A stretch of 64,000 bases of DNA, taken from positions 1,240,001 through 1,304,000 of the forward strand of contig NADL03000649.1 in the NCBI GenBank assembly GCA_002205965.3, written 5' to 3'. This document shows, piece by piece, positions 38,858 to 48,570 of this stretch (position 1 is its first letter; every line of letters begins with the position of its first letter). The notes under the pieces are model-generated. The model was given only the letters and a program-made list of their open reading frames with translations, had not been told where the DNA came from and made no database searches. The stretch is from Kappaphycus alvarezii (taxonomy: Eukaryota > Rhodophyta > Florideophyceae > Gigartinales > Solieriaceae). Both the position numbers and the translations under genes were made by a program.

Positions 38858-39420
38858 GACTACTGAGTTCAGAACTAACTGGATGATGAACATCGGTCAC
38901 GGGCAGTGGGGCACGGGAAATGATGGCCATAGCCACCGAGGACCACAGAACACAGCTGATGCGCTGATAGATTCGCGAGCGAATAGTGGCAACGGAGGTG
39001 TGATATCTGGCCGCAATCCGGGGAATGAACGTTTCCAGAAACAGTGCAGTGGCTGGGGACGCCGCTCCAAGGGAGTCGAGAGCGAGCGGTTGGAATGTGA
39101 AATTCGGCTGGCGTGACGGGTTGCCAGATGGTGGTACAAAGCGCCTGGAGAGCTTACGCTCAAGGCCCTGGACCTTGTTGCGGTAAGCTTGCGTGGCGGC
39201 GCCTGCGGCGGCTTGCGTTGCTTTCGTGACAGAAGCCTGTTTGAAAGGCGAAACAATAGTCACAGGCAATTGGCCTTTCCTTGGGGCCGATGGCAGGGGC
39301 CGGGGGTTGCACGAGGAGGTCTGCAGGCCTAAAATCGGTTCCAGGAATTAACAGAGGGACTTCGAACTTGTAGTCCAAACCCGCAGCGCGGAAGACATGA
39401 TATGCGAGGGCGTTACGAAT
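38858..39420 (-). mobile_element. Non-LTR family R fragment: endonuclease-like end and terminal helix
   Basis: The minus strand in two frames encodes LDYKFEVPLLIPGTDFRPADLL (39360-39290), a VTIVSPFKQASVTKATQAAA segment (39268-39200), and at the end LFLETFIPRIAARYHTSVAT, then IRSRIYQRISCVLWSSVAMA (about 39030-38930). The D of RPADLL and the D/T of the DVT strand resemble a PD-(D/E)XK core. This is the best-preserved C-terminal part of the family. The outer end at 38858 matches the short tails elsewhere. Confidence 0.65.
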
Positions 39421-39479
39421 GGAGTTATGCCGGTGTAGGCGAAAAAACCCAATAGTACAGTACTCTCAAAACACTTGAT

Positions 39480-40140
39480 TTTTAATCATGTCTCCAAAGA
39501 GCACACCGGAACTTGAACCGATGGGAACCCCTCAAAGGGCACGCGCAGCGTAGGCGTAGGCGTAGGCTGTATGGCGCCGCCGCATCGCAGCGCACTACAG
39601 CACGTTAGATTCCCATGAACCTTCCGAGTGTCCAGAGTACTGCACTGTGCTTGGTCTTGATACGTAAGCGGCGTGCGACGGGGCTCGGTATAGAACGGAC
39701 ATCGCAATGGACGACCAGGTGGCAGAGCTAAGGCGTTGGTGGATTCTGGGGCGAACGGTACCAGTGCCTGCAAAGAAGCGGCGTGCGATTGAGGGTTTTA
39801 ATGCATGAATGAGGAGATTGGTGGCAGTCGGCGGGGCCCTTAAAGAGAGGAAGGGCGAGGGGCTGGAAGGTGAAGTTGGGAGAGGGTAGAGGTGCGGAAG
39901 GGAAAATGAGAGGTTGGCGGGCCAATTTGCGCTCGATGTCGGATCTTGTCACGATGGGCGATCTCGTCGGCACCGCCAACAAGGTGGGTAGCCTTTGTGC
40001 GTGTGTTTGATTTGAAAGGGGAAACGATGGTGACATCACACGGAAGGGGCGGGAGTCGGACGAAGAAAATGTCTGCGGGCCGAAGCTCTGTTCAAGGGGC
40101 GGGGAGGAGAGCCTCGAACTCGCATTCATGGATTTTTCGA
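39480..40140 (-). mobile_element. Non-LTR family R fragment
   Basis: The minus strand has, with breaks, RPADIFF and a DVTIVSPFKSNTRTKATHL-like segment (about 40085-40000), an RKLARQPLIF helix, and a proline-rich part. It is in the same orientation as and adjacent to 38858-39420, so two copies are in tandem. Its outer tail is diverged. Confidence 0.55.
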
Positions 40141-40514
40141 GGTGAGAATTAATTTTGCTTATTTCTGTATTATTACATACCTTTACATACAGATTTAGGA
40201 ATATTAAAACCCGTCGTTACAGCAAAGGTGTTATGCTGAATATGGGACGGTACTCAGTAATTTACAGTGCAGGTAATGTGTTGACATGGCCATGTTTCTC
40301 ACCATACTTTATTCCACTTGTGTGTGGATTTTTTTTGTTGGTATGCAACGATACTGGGCTGAATTCAATTTGCCGGTTTTCAGAGGCGGCTGGTACTCCA
40401 CCTCGGCAACGTGTAGTAAAGCGAAATACCTCTTTCAGAGGTATTGCAGACCGGAGCGGATACTGTAGAGTGGGGCACTAACTGAATAGCTGATATCATA
40501 CTTAGTAGTACTGT

Positions 40515-40519
40515 AGAGC
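40515..40519. repeat. Target-site duplication of the solo LTR, left copy
   Basis: AGAGC here and at 41920-41924 flanks the solo LTR. It is a clean 5-bp duplication and fixes the ends of the family A LTR as TAATAG and CAACA on the plus strand. Confidence 0.9.
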
Positions 40520-41919
40520 TAATAGTGCTATTTTTCTGTTAAGCACTGAAAGGGGTTCTGTTTTTCTTCCGCACCTCTATTTGAGGGCTTCTAATTTTAT
40601 TTTGTTTGTTTGTTTTCTTTTTTTTTGTTTGTTTTCTTTTTTTTGTTTGTTTTCTTTTTTTTTGTTTGTTTTCTTTTTTTTGTTTTCTTTTTTTCTCTTG
40701 TTTTTTTTTTAGTTCAATAAAATACTCTAATTATGTCTCTTCTCGCCGAGAAAGGAAGCTCTCCTACGGTGCTAGTTACTGCGCAGATGAGTCTCTAGGT
40801 CGATCTCCTGGGCGAAGGTAATGTCGCAATCAGTCGCAGATGCGACAGTGAAACTTAGGCTTTTTGCCTTTCTTATTCTTCTCCCTTCTCTCCTTGTCTG
40901 TTGCGACTTTAAAAGCTGTGGTACAGACAAGGTCAATGCGGGCCTGGGCCCGGGAGGAAGTAGCCACGGAAGAGGACCCAAGGGCGGTTGTACGGTGCGA
41001 CGGACGGGACGAAGGCTGTGCAGAGCGAGGGGGTTGTCTTGAGTAGCTAGAGGCTTGGAAAGGAGACCCGTTCCGGATGGAGACCTGTTCGGATTCTTCG
41101 GACCCCTCCTCGGCCTCTTCGTCAATAAGGAAATGCCTAGGGTAAGCTGTGATGGCAGAGCTATCCCCTTCGGTAGATCTGTTGACGAGGCCTTCCCTTT
41201 CTTCCCTCTGACGGAGTTCCTGATACCTTTGATGATCCTTCGGGGTGCGTAGTGGCTTCCTTAACCCTCCAACCATTCCCCGAAGTTCCAGGAAGGTTTT
41301 TAGAGTATAGCAGTCACTGAGGGTATTGCCCCCTTGAACTTCGAGCTAAGCACCGAAAGTCCAAAGAGACAAGGGACACCTGCAGTATAATGGGTATTGC
41401 CCCTTGAACTTCGGTATGCACACCGTAAGTCCAAGGAGACAAGGGACACCACTGCCTAAAGGACAACAAGGAGTCGGACGGCAACGTTTGGAGTGGGGTT
41501 TTTGGATGTGGAGGTTTCTGGTGTGTGGGTTTTGGAGTGTGGAGGTTTTGGGTGTGGGGGGTTTGGATGGGGTTTTGGAGTGTGGAGGTTTTGGGTGTGG
41601 TACTGGCTTTTTTCTTGTCGGTCCAGGCTCACACCCCGGTCGACCAGCCTTTATATAGAGATTCGCAAATTACTAAAACGCACAAATTGCTACTAAATTC
41701 CTAGCAAAACATAAAAAGTAGCCCTTAGACCCCCTATTCGCCTGTTTTGAGGCGCCTCTACTGTACTGTTGTGCAGTACACGCCATTTGTGGCTCAGGGC
41801 CATGCACAGTACTGTAAATGGCTCTCGTATCCCGAATTTGTGGCCATGTACGGTACTGTACATGGCTCTCGGGACCATAATTTGTGGCCACAGGACACCG
41901 GCCACTGTGAGCCACAACA
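40520..41919 (-). repeat. Solo LTR of family A
   Basis: A 1400-bp copy of the LTR of element A, with the same ends and layout and flanked by AGAGC. Solo LTRs form by recombination between the two LTRs of an element. It has a 104-bp deletion relative to the LTR at 29109-30586 (29425-29528 missing), a changed minisatellite, and fewer frame breaks in the LTR reading frame. Confidence 0.93.
40727..41276 (-). pseudogene. LTR-encoded zinc-finger frame, solo LTR copy
   Basis: From ATG 41276 the frame stays open for 148 codons to 40830 and includes the N-terminal charged part, the Ser/Pro/Arg part and the Lys-rich segment in a single frame, up to the first two Cys of finger 1. Then the 104-bp deletion removes most of finger 1 and the start of finger 2, and a stop follows at once. 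The C-terminal half of finger 2 remains downstream, to a TAG at 40727-40729. That the parts lie in one frame here shows that the ancestral LTR frame was continuous. Confidence 0.75.
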
Positions 41920-43568
41920 AGAGCGCAGAAAAAGTAGTAATTGCCTTTTTCTATCGGTGGATCAAGTGACAGGAGGTTTAGCGCAGCGTACCTTATCCGT
42001 CGTCCTGCGATTGTCAACCCGCAGTGACTCCCATGACATTTACCCCCAATACTCAATGAAGTAAAGTTTCTTCTAATCCACTGAGTGAATTTAACTGAAA
42101 AGACGACGGGAGAGAGCTATGTACTTAATCATTTACGGTATCAAGTATTGATACTAAAATATACTGTACAATACTGTACTGTACAATACTGTATTGTACT
42201 GTACAGCACAAATGAAATACAGTACTGGACAGCAATGTTATACCTGTTATACTAATGCCATACAGTAAAACTGGACAGCAACACGCAGAGCTTTGTCACC
42301 CAATTCCAACTTAATTTTAAGTACTTTGCAAAGTTGCACATTTGGACTGTACACCTCTGATAAAAGATGAACTCGTACTGGACAGTACAGTACTGTAGAG
42401 GGGATAGCGGGAATTTGCTGTATAGCGAAATCATCTTTACTTCATGTTTTATGTAGTCAAAAAAATATTTACAGCTGTAAAGTACAGTACGGCATTAATA
42501 TTTATGTATTTACTTAGGGATAGAATGAACTTAATATTATTAGTAGGACATTTACAGCATTAATATTAATACTGTACATTACTGTACGTATACATATGTA
42601 ATTCTAGGATTGTTTGCTCCAATTGAATTGGAGACACAGTATCAAACATTATTATTACGGTTTCCATAAGAGTTTGTACAGGTACCATTTTTCCCGGAAA
42701 TGCACTGCACTAAATTTACAGAACAGTAAACTGTGCTAGGAGTGCAAAATACAGTATCATTGTTATGTACACGTGTTCAGCATATAATAATCCGGAAACA
42801 AAACAAATTGAAAAATACTATACTGGTAACTATGCTGTACCTTTCTTTGATAAATCCACATGTACAGTACTGTACAGTACTGTACTGTATGTAACGATAA
42901 GAGCATAATTTGAAATTATACATATTCAAGCACAATTTAGAATATTTTACATAGCTGGGCTTGAGGAAGTTAGAATTCGAAATCAGAAAAGTGCTCTATT
43001 TTTTACTTTCTTTTTTCACCGAGCCAACTATCATTTTAAACTGCCCAATGAGGTGCCATCGATTTCTATTTAAAAATGAATGTGACGAGAAACGGTAACG
43101 ATTGTGACATTTCAAATGAATGTGCCTACAAGCTGGCACGTATCACGTCATGAGGGCTTGCATAACTATCTGATTTTGGGGCCCAGTTCAAGCTATTAAC
43201 CGATTTCTTGGGCGGCAGGCGCCATTTCACTACCGTCCACCCGAACCCAACCCAGCTACATAGTCCACGGCCAACTTGACCAGGGTGTTTGGCTTATTTC
43301 CTCCAACCGACCCTTCTCCTTGGCAGCATCAAATCGACGCAGTCTTCTCTCATAGCATCCTTCCTCTCCAGTCCCTGCCCCGCCAGAACTAACCGTCATT
43401 TGCCGCACAACGGCATCTTCGACTCTGGCCCATTATCATCTGTTGTGCCTTCTTCATTGAACTCAAAATCTTCAACATTCTTTCCGCTCGAAGCATCCCG
43501 GCCGTCTTCTTTAAAGTAATTCTCCTCTATTGTTGCGAAAGGTGTGTTTCGTAAGAATACGGTTTTGA
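41920..43568. other. AT-rich region with pentamer repeats, no gene
   Basis: It begins with the AGAGC duplication. There are TACTG/TACAG blocks at 42160-42220, 42375-42400 and 42860-42890, and otherwise only short frames. The right part (43250-43568) may contain upstream exon or promoter sequence of the hemerythrin-like gene, but no motif is clear. Confidence 0.45.
42160..42890. repeat. TACTG/TACAG pentamer blocks
   Basis: Several runs of the same 5-bp unit as in 14236-14905, again changing direction within a block (TACTGTACAGTACTG). Single units are scattered between them. Confidence 0.75.
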
Positions 43569-43919
43569 TTGCAAGTCATGCGTTCCTCCTTTCGAGCTTC
43601 GTCCCGTATACCCCAGGGCCGGTCAAATGATTCTAAGAGGGATGTGCGCTCTCAACGTGCTGGTCGCCGTGGAAGAGGTCGCGCTCATCCACACCCTGCA
43701 AGTCGTACCCTCGATTTAGGCAAACTCGGCCGCGATGAGGAGCTAGGGATTCATGAGGGTGGCTCCGCTCAGATGCGCGTCGGAGGGTTGGGACAGTTTC
43801 TAAGGAATCTCTTCTCTCGCGGAGGAGACACCAGCACCAGACCCAAACCTCGTGCATCTGGGAATGATGGCCCTAGGTTTGCATCTCATATGTGCGGACC
43901 AGGAGCAAGTGGGGTGTAG
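43569..43919 (+). other. Open frame that may be the first exon of the hemerythrin-like gene
   Basis: The 116-residue frame is basic and disordered, with an Arg/Gly-rich core (RAGRRGRGRAHPHP). An intron at 43909-43955 (GTGGGG ... GCATGCAG, 47 bp) would join it in frame to the ASSLGSLQSYATS part upstream of the 44063 start. 47 bp is unusually short, so this is a guess; the frame could also be non-coding. Confidence 0.3.
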
Positions 43920-44062
43920 GAATTGCCAGTTCGGGTAGACTGGGGAGGCATGCAGCGGCAAGCTCCTTAGGCAGCTTGCAGAGTTACGCAACTTCTACAA
44001 TCCGTGCAACTTCGGGCCCGATTCCAAGCTGCCTGACTCAGGGAAGCACCAGTGAGGTTGGC

Positions 44063-45019
44063 ATGAAGAAAAGAGTCGAGGTGAAACGGGAGTTGGATGA
44101 CACGCCGGTGTTTTCGCAAGAGATGCGAGCGGGGACCCTTCTCAGTAACAGGCCGGACCGGTTTGCCTATCCCAATTTTGCCTTGGCGGAGTTCGGCGGC
44201 AGGGATACATGGGCAAGTGACGTGTTTGTGCTCCCGCACAACGCCATTCGTTGGGAGATTATGGATTTGTACACCATCATATCATCGATTCAAAGGCGTT
44301 GGTCATCCTTGACTATGCTCGATATCTGGGAGTTGAGCGAATACTGGGAGGTATTTGAAGTGTTTGTTGCTCAATACTTCGAAATAGAGGACCAGATCGT
44401 TTTTCCATTCATGTTGAACGCTGCCGCAAACTCCAATGACCTAAAGCGCTATCACAAGGTCGTCAAATACAATCGCGACCTTCTCGAAACTATGCTGTTG
44501 GATATTGGCACCACTCTCGAGTTATTCAATTCAACTTCTGCTGGGGAGGTTTTACCAAAAGTCTATACGAAACTATCAGAATATTTACCAAAGCTTTTGG
44601 ACTATATGGTTCAGCAGGAAGATATCCTTCCTAAGGTTTTTGAGGAGCACTGTGAACAAGAGGATAGATTATTGATCAATAGGGCAAGTGCCAATTTCAT
44701 TGTCCGAGCGGCAAACGGGCGAGACGGCATCGCCATTTTAACCCGCTGGATTGAAGACTCCATGGTCCTACAGATGTGGAAGAATGAGAACCTTAGTTCT
44801 CGGGCGCAGTCTTCTCATAAGCGATGGATATCAAATCTCGAGGCTAACCATGTTGATATCGCGAAGCGTTTTCAGAGACGCTTGCGAAGTTTGCCCAAAT
44901 CCGAGAATCTTGAAAATCTAGGAGGCATCGGAGCAGGTGACCGTGAGGAGACTAGCCGCAAGGCTGCAAGCAAAGGGAGCTTTAAGCACACGACCAGGCG
45001 TGTTGCACAGGCCCATTAA
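44063..45019 (+). CDS. Hemerythrin-like (HHE-type) helical protein
   Basis: From ATG 44063 the frame gives 318 residues. A four-helix-bundle pattern like HHE domains is visible. Helix 1 has LPHNAIRWEIMDLY (His at about 59). Helix 2 has FEVFVAQYFEIEDQIVFPFM, where the usual HxxxE is Q-Y-F-E-I-E-D. Helix 3 has KYNRDLLETML. Helix 4 has MVQQEDILPKVFEEHCEQED (His at about 196). Several canonical iron-binding His are replaced by Gln or Tyr, so metal binding is uncertain. The C-terminal 60 residues are basic and disordered. The frame is open 171 bp upstream of this ATG but without another ATG; a spliced start at 43569 is possible. The function is not known. Confidence 0.55.
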   Translation: MKKRVEVKRELDDTPVFSQEMRAGTLLSNRPDRFAYPNFALAEFGGRDTWASDVFVLPHNAIRWEIMDLYTIISSIQRRWSSLTMLDIWELSEYWEVFEVFVAQYFEIEDQIVFPFMLNAAANSNDLKRYHKVVKYNRDLLETMLLDIGTTLELFNSTSAGEVLPKVYTKLSEYLPKLLDYMVQQEDILPKVFEEHCEQEDRLLINRASANFIVRAANGRDGIAILTRWIEDSMVLQMWKNENLSSRAQSSHKRWISNLEANHVDIAKRFQRRLRSLPKSENLENLGGIGAGDREETSRKAASKGSFKHTTRRVAQAH

Positions 45020-45419
45020 AATTACCGTGTTTGGGTAAGCGAAGGGACTGCGATGATTTTAGATTCTCAATAATTAAAGTAGTGTTTTGATCTTGTGCAA
45101 TTGTGGATTTCAAGCCAAAGGTGAGAGCCACTAGGGCATTAATCATCAGCCGCACGCAACGGTTTTTACAAGATGATCCAGGTAGTCACAGATGTCCAAT
45201 TGATGACGCGAGGAGTTCGGTCAATCGCCGTCCAATTGTTGCTAGGATTGTGATGTCTGAGTGTTATTTAGAAAAAACTATGAAAAGGGGGCTTCTTGCG
45301 AGGGAGGACTTTGGCGATAAAGGTCACAATGGTCCCTTTGCGTGACCACTGACTTGCATTAATGCTGGCGGCGGTCTGGAGAAGAAACTTTACTTCATTG
45401 AGTATCCATCGTGTACACT
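45020..45419. other. 3' flank of the hemerythrin-like gene, no gene
   Basis: It holds only short frames. At 45380-45412, GAAGAAACTTTACTTCATTG is followed by AGTATCCATCG; nearly the same 30 bp stands inside the MITE-like element at 38422-38451, so it is part of another dispersed repeat. Confidence 0.45.
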
Positions 45420-45626
45420 GCAGGACTGACTATACGGCTAAGAACTAACCGGATGTTCTACGTCAGGCACGTGCAGTGGGGCTCGCGATAAAATCGCCAT
45501 TGCAACAGAAGACCACAGTGTGCAACCAAGGCGCTGATAAGTACGTCTGCGGATCACTGCTGTGGTTGTGTTGAACTTCTCTGCGATGCGCGGGATGAAG
45601 TCTTCGAGGAACAGAATGGAACGCAT
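45420..45626 (-). repeat. 3'-tail fragment of non-LTR family R
   Basis: GCAGGACTGACTATACGGC, then TAAGAACTAACCGGATG starts the tail. The minus strand encodes LFLEDFIPRIAEKFNTTTAV, then IRRRTYQRLGCTLWSSVAMA. It is the most complete short tail, and the terminal helix agrees with 38858-39420 and 30593-30692. Confidence 0.7.
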
Positions 45627-45980
45627 TTCGTGAAAAGGACAAAATTAAATGCTTGTTGGGAATGACTGATAAGTTCACGTCAGGTGCCGTGGACGCAGTA
45701 CAGTAGTGGGTTGAGCAGTGAATGAATTCTTTCAGAGTGCTACAGTAATGTAAGTGATGTGCGCAAATTCGCACACGAAAAAATTTAGATGAGGACCATA
45801 ATTGTATACAGTATTGGAACTGGGAAGATATTTTTACAGTTTTTGAATTTGCAAGATATTTTTAATTTGGGTGAGTGTGGCAAATTCATCGGTTGATTTT
45901 TTATTTTAGGACACGCTGTCATAGTGGATGTCAGTACAGTTCTAGGTTGTGGGTGATACTACGAGTGACTCTGAAAGGTC

Positions 45981-45987
45981 TATATAA
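45981..45987 (+). promoter_or_regulatory. First TATA box in the LTR of element C
   Basis: TATATAA preceded by CTGAAAGGTC. The right-LTR counterpart is at 52744. Confidence 0.6.
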
Positions 45988-46160
45988 TGGCCACATCAAT
46001 TCCCACCCCTGGCCGATGGGTGGCTGGCATGGGTATGGCACCTAGATATTTACCTTGAGGAAATATCTTCTAATGGTCTCTCTGGTTCACACGATTCCCG
46101 TGAATGCGTTTTATGGTATTTAGTATGTTTGATTGAGACTTTAGGATTAGCCGAAAGGTC

Positions 46161-46167
46161 TATATAA
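46161..46167 (+). promoter_or_regulatory. Second TATA box in the LTR of element C
   Basis: TATATAA preceded by CCGAAAGGTC, exactly 180 bp after the first. Twelve to fourteen bases around the two boxes agree, and sequences beyond them do not. The right-LTR counterpart is at 52924. It is the nearer box to the gag start and is also present in the diverged LTR at 56036-56375 (as TATATATAAG on the minus strand), so it is the better candidate for the active promoter. Confidence 0.65.
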
Positions 46168-46476
46168 GCTGAGTAAAGTGCTTCCTCCTTGAGAGGTCAA
46201 GCAAGTTGGCAGACAACTTCAGGTCAAGCTCCGAGTAGTAGGAAGTTGAGAGTCAACTTCAGACCCTAGAAAACTTTTTCCTAAGCTGGTCGCAGAGCAT
46301 CAGTGGTAGACCCTGCCCCTTTTATACTTGCTTGTAGCCCTCTCAACTCTCTCCCATATACACTCCTTTTTATTTGTTCAACTATACCACGGTAGCACTT
46401 TTGTCGCTCGCAACACCTCCGTCTTGGGGTAGTTGGTTCTAAGTATCTCTTCTCCCGACGATTTACCCCTATCATT

Positions 46477-46493
46477 TGGTACTCTTGTGGAGG
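46477..46493 (+). promoter_or_regulatory. Primer-binding site of element C
   Basis: TGGTACTCTTGTGGAGG, two bases downstream of the LTR and identical to the sites of A and B. Here the preceding bases are TT, so there is no start codon at the junction. Confidence 0.85.
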
Positions 46494-46563
46494 GGGTTGC
46501 ACCCGAGGTATTCGAGTTGAGCAGTCTTAGGGAACCATTCGAGGGGATTTCTTTTCTGTAATC

Positions 46564-47765
46564 ATGGATCTCAACGCTGCTCGTATAACGTTCACAGGGG
46601 GCAAGAATGAAGACGTTGAGGAGTTTCTCTATACATATGTCAACGTTGTGATGCGTGAGAAGAGCGATGAAGAGAAGGCCGAAAGTATCTTCGCCTATCT
46701 TCATGGTGACGCAAAGCACAAATATAAGGCCAAGTTTATCAACGGGTGGTCTCTTAACGGGAATGGGCGTAACTTCGGTGAGGTATGTGAGTGGCTTGTG
46801 AAAGAATATGCTAAGCAGGTAGAACCAGATGAGATGATTCGTACCGCCATAGAGGCCCGGCTCAACTTCGACGATTTGTTAAGCTCATTGGTATACTTGT
46901 GTGATCTCTATGAAAAGGCTGGGTTCAACGCCCAAGCCAAGTACGGAATGCTGCGTAAGGCGGCGATGGGGGATAAGCGGCTCTCCGATTTCCTCCTCAT
47001 CAAGGGCCCTCACACTTTTAATGAACTGAAGGGTACCATAGTAGAATTTGTCAAAAATTCGGAGACGTTTCAGTCACTAAGTGAAATACCGAGGGAAACC
47101 CGTACATCTATGCCGATCGTGCATCCTGAAAAGAATTATCAAAGGCCAGCTACTAGCGCAGCAGCATTGGAATCAGTCAGGAGCGATGTCAAAAACTTGG
47201 AAGAAAGGTTGGAAACCCGATTCGATAATCGACTTGACATGATAACCTCGCAGTTGGAAAGCCTTACTCTTACCATTAAGAAGAACCAGTCTGGGGCCCC
47301 AAGGCCGCAGAAGTCTGTTCCTACTGTCACAAGCCTGGACACTTTGCAAATAGGTGTCCTGATAATCCACATAGAAACACTCGTTGTGGAAAGTGCGGTC
47401 GTTACGGGCATCATGAAAGTAACTGCTGGTCTAAAGACAACAGAAGAGCAAATTTATCGGACGCGAGGAGTGAGTCAGGACCAGAGATGAAAATCTTACA
47501 AAACAGGAAGGATCAAAGGTTGGCGGATGCCGGTAATGTATCCATCGCTGAAGAAATCAGTCAAGTTAATGTGACAAAAAGGGATGGGGAAGGGAACGTT
47601 TTGTCGAAAAAACCTAGGCTAGATTATGGAATGCTGGAGCATATCCCAGCACCTGTACCTCCTCGAACCAAGAGGCTTGATCAAGTTGTTCCAGGGTGGG
47701 AAACACTTCGGCCAAGAAGACGAGAAAGAGTAAGAAATTTAAGAGTATCCCGAAGGACGTACTAG
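46564..47765 (+). pseudogene. Element C gag and zinc knuckles, with frame breaks
   Basis: Gag starts at ATG 46564 and is open to 47490. Its helices align with element A Gag (the DLYEKAGFNAQAKYGMLR stretch). The two CX2CX4HX4C zinc knuckles, starting at 47316, are in another frame, one base back; the frame change lies between about 47290 and 47316. The next part continues in that frame to 47765, then changes frame again near 47690-47700. No slippery heptamer of the X XXY YYZ kind stands at the first change. Confidence 0.85.
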
Positions 47766-48570
47766 AATATGTGAAGAAGTACAATTTGGTGGCTGAGCTT
47801 GCATCGGCCCCAACTGGGATAACGTTTGGTCAACTTTTGAGGGGCGACGCAGAGGATGCGAGAAAAGAACTCAAAAAAATTATCAGGTCTAATAAGTCCG
47901 CTAAGAGTAAGAAACTGTTTCTTCAATCGGCCTCGACAGCACCAAGACGTCTTAAACTAGTACCAGTCAAAGTATTGGGAATGAAACCCAAGCTCTTTTC
48001 GATTCGGGCGCTGTTCCAAACCTTATCTCAGAAACTTTGGTGACAGATTTAGGTCTCGAAATTATTCCAACTACTCGAAGAATAACTGTGGCGGATGGAA
48101 CCGTCTCAAAATGCATGGGCACTGTTAACAAGGTTTCCGTGTTCTTTGGGGACTCTAAAGTTGATGTAGACTTTCTCGTCATGCCGGAGCTCCCTTTCGA
48201 TGCAATCATTGGCTGTCCTACCATGGAAAGACTAGGGACCTGCATTGACTTGGGCAACCAAATCGTTTCAGTTAATGTTGACGGCAGAAACGTGAAGATG
48301 CCCCTGGATTTCGACAAAAGCACACATCCGGAAGATCTAAGAGAGACGGACAGTGAAGATTTCACTTCTAGCTATGACAGCGAAGATTCCGAACCAACTA
48401 ACACTTTCGGAAGTGAGAAAGGGTACGCTCGGGGGACAATGAACATGACATGGGACGATTATGATTCTGGGTTTGAAACAGATGAAGAATGGAATTCTAG
48501 GGTAGGTTTGACACCTGAATGTGTTTCTTTTTGCGATAATATCGAATCAAAGGACGGAATTCGGGCATGA
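47696..48570 (+). pseudogene. Element C protease region
   Basis: A linker in one frame (to 48043) is followed, one base back, by the protease with its catalytic DSGA at about 48000-48011 and the flap/strand part to about 48300, then an acidic linker to 48570. The change falls in a TTTT run near 47998. The following frame begins at an overlapping ATGA (48567-48570). Confidence 0.8.

Larger units (their letters stand above)
45755..46474 (+). repeat. 5' LTR of element C
   Basis: It begins TGATGTGCGCAAATTCGC and ends CCCCTATCA. It has two TATA boxes in identical AAAGGTCTATATAA contexts (45981 and 46161) and Leu/Phe-poor AT-rich ends. Two spacer bases (TT) separate it from the primer-binding site. 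Diverged relatives are at 56036-56375 (minus) and about 59870-60157 (plus). Confidence 0.93.

Noticed and set aside
47290-47320. Programmed -1 frameshift between gag and the zinc knuckles of element C
   Set aside because: The stretch has GGGGCCCC but no X XXY YYZ heptamer in the gag frame, and the same kind of frame change recurs about ten times, also inside domains. Single-base losses explain it better.
47487-47490. ATGA overlap as a termination-reinitiation signal in element C
   Set aside because: The zinc knuckles lie upstream of this ATG in the same frame, so the ATG is inside the coding part. The overlaps at 48567 and 51424 remain possible but unproven.
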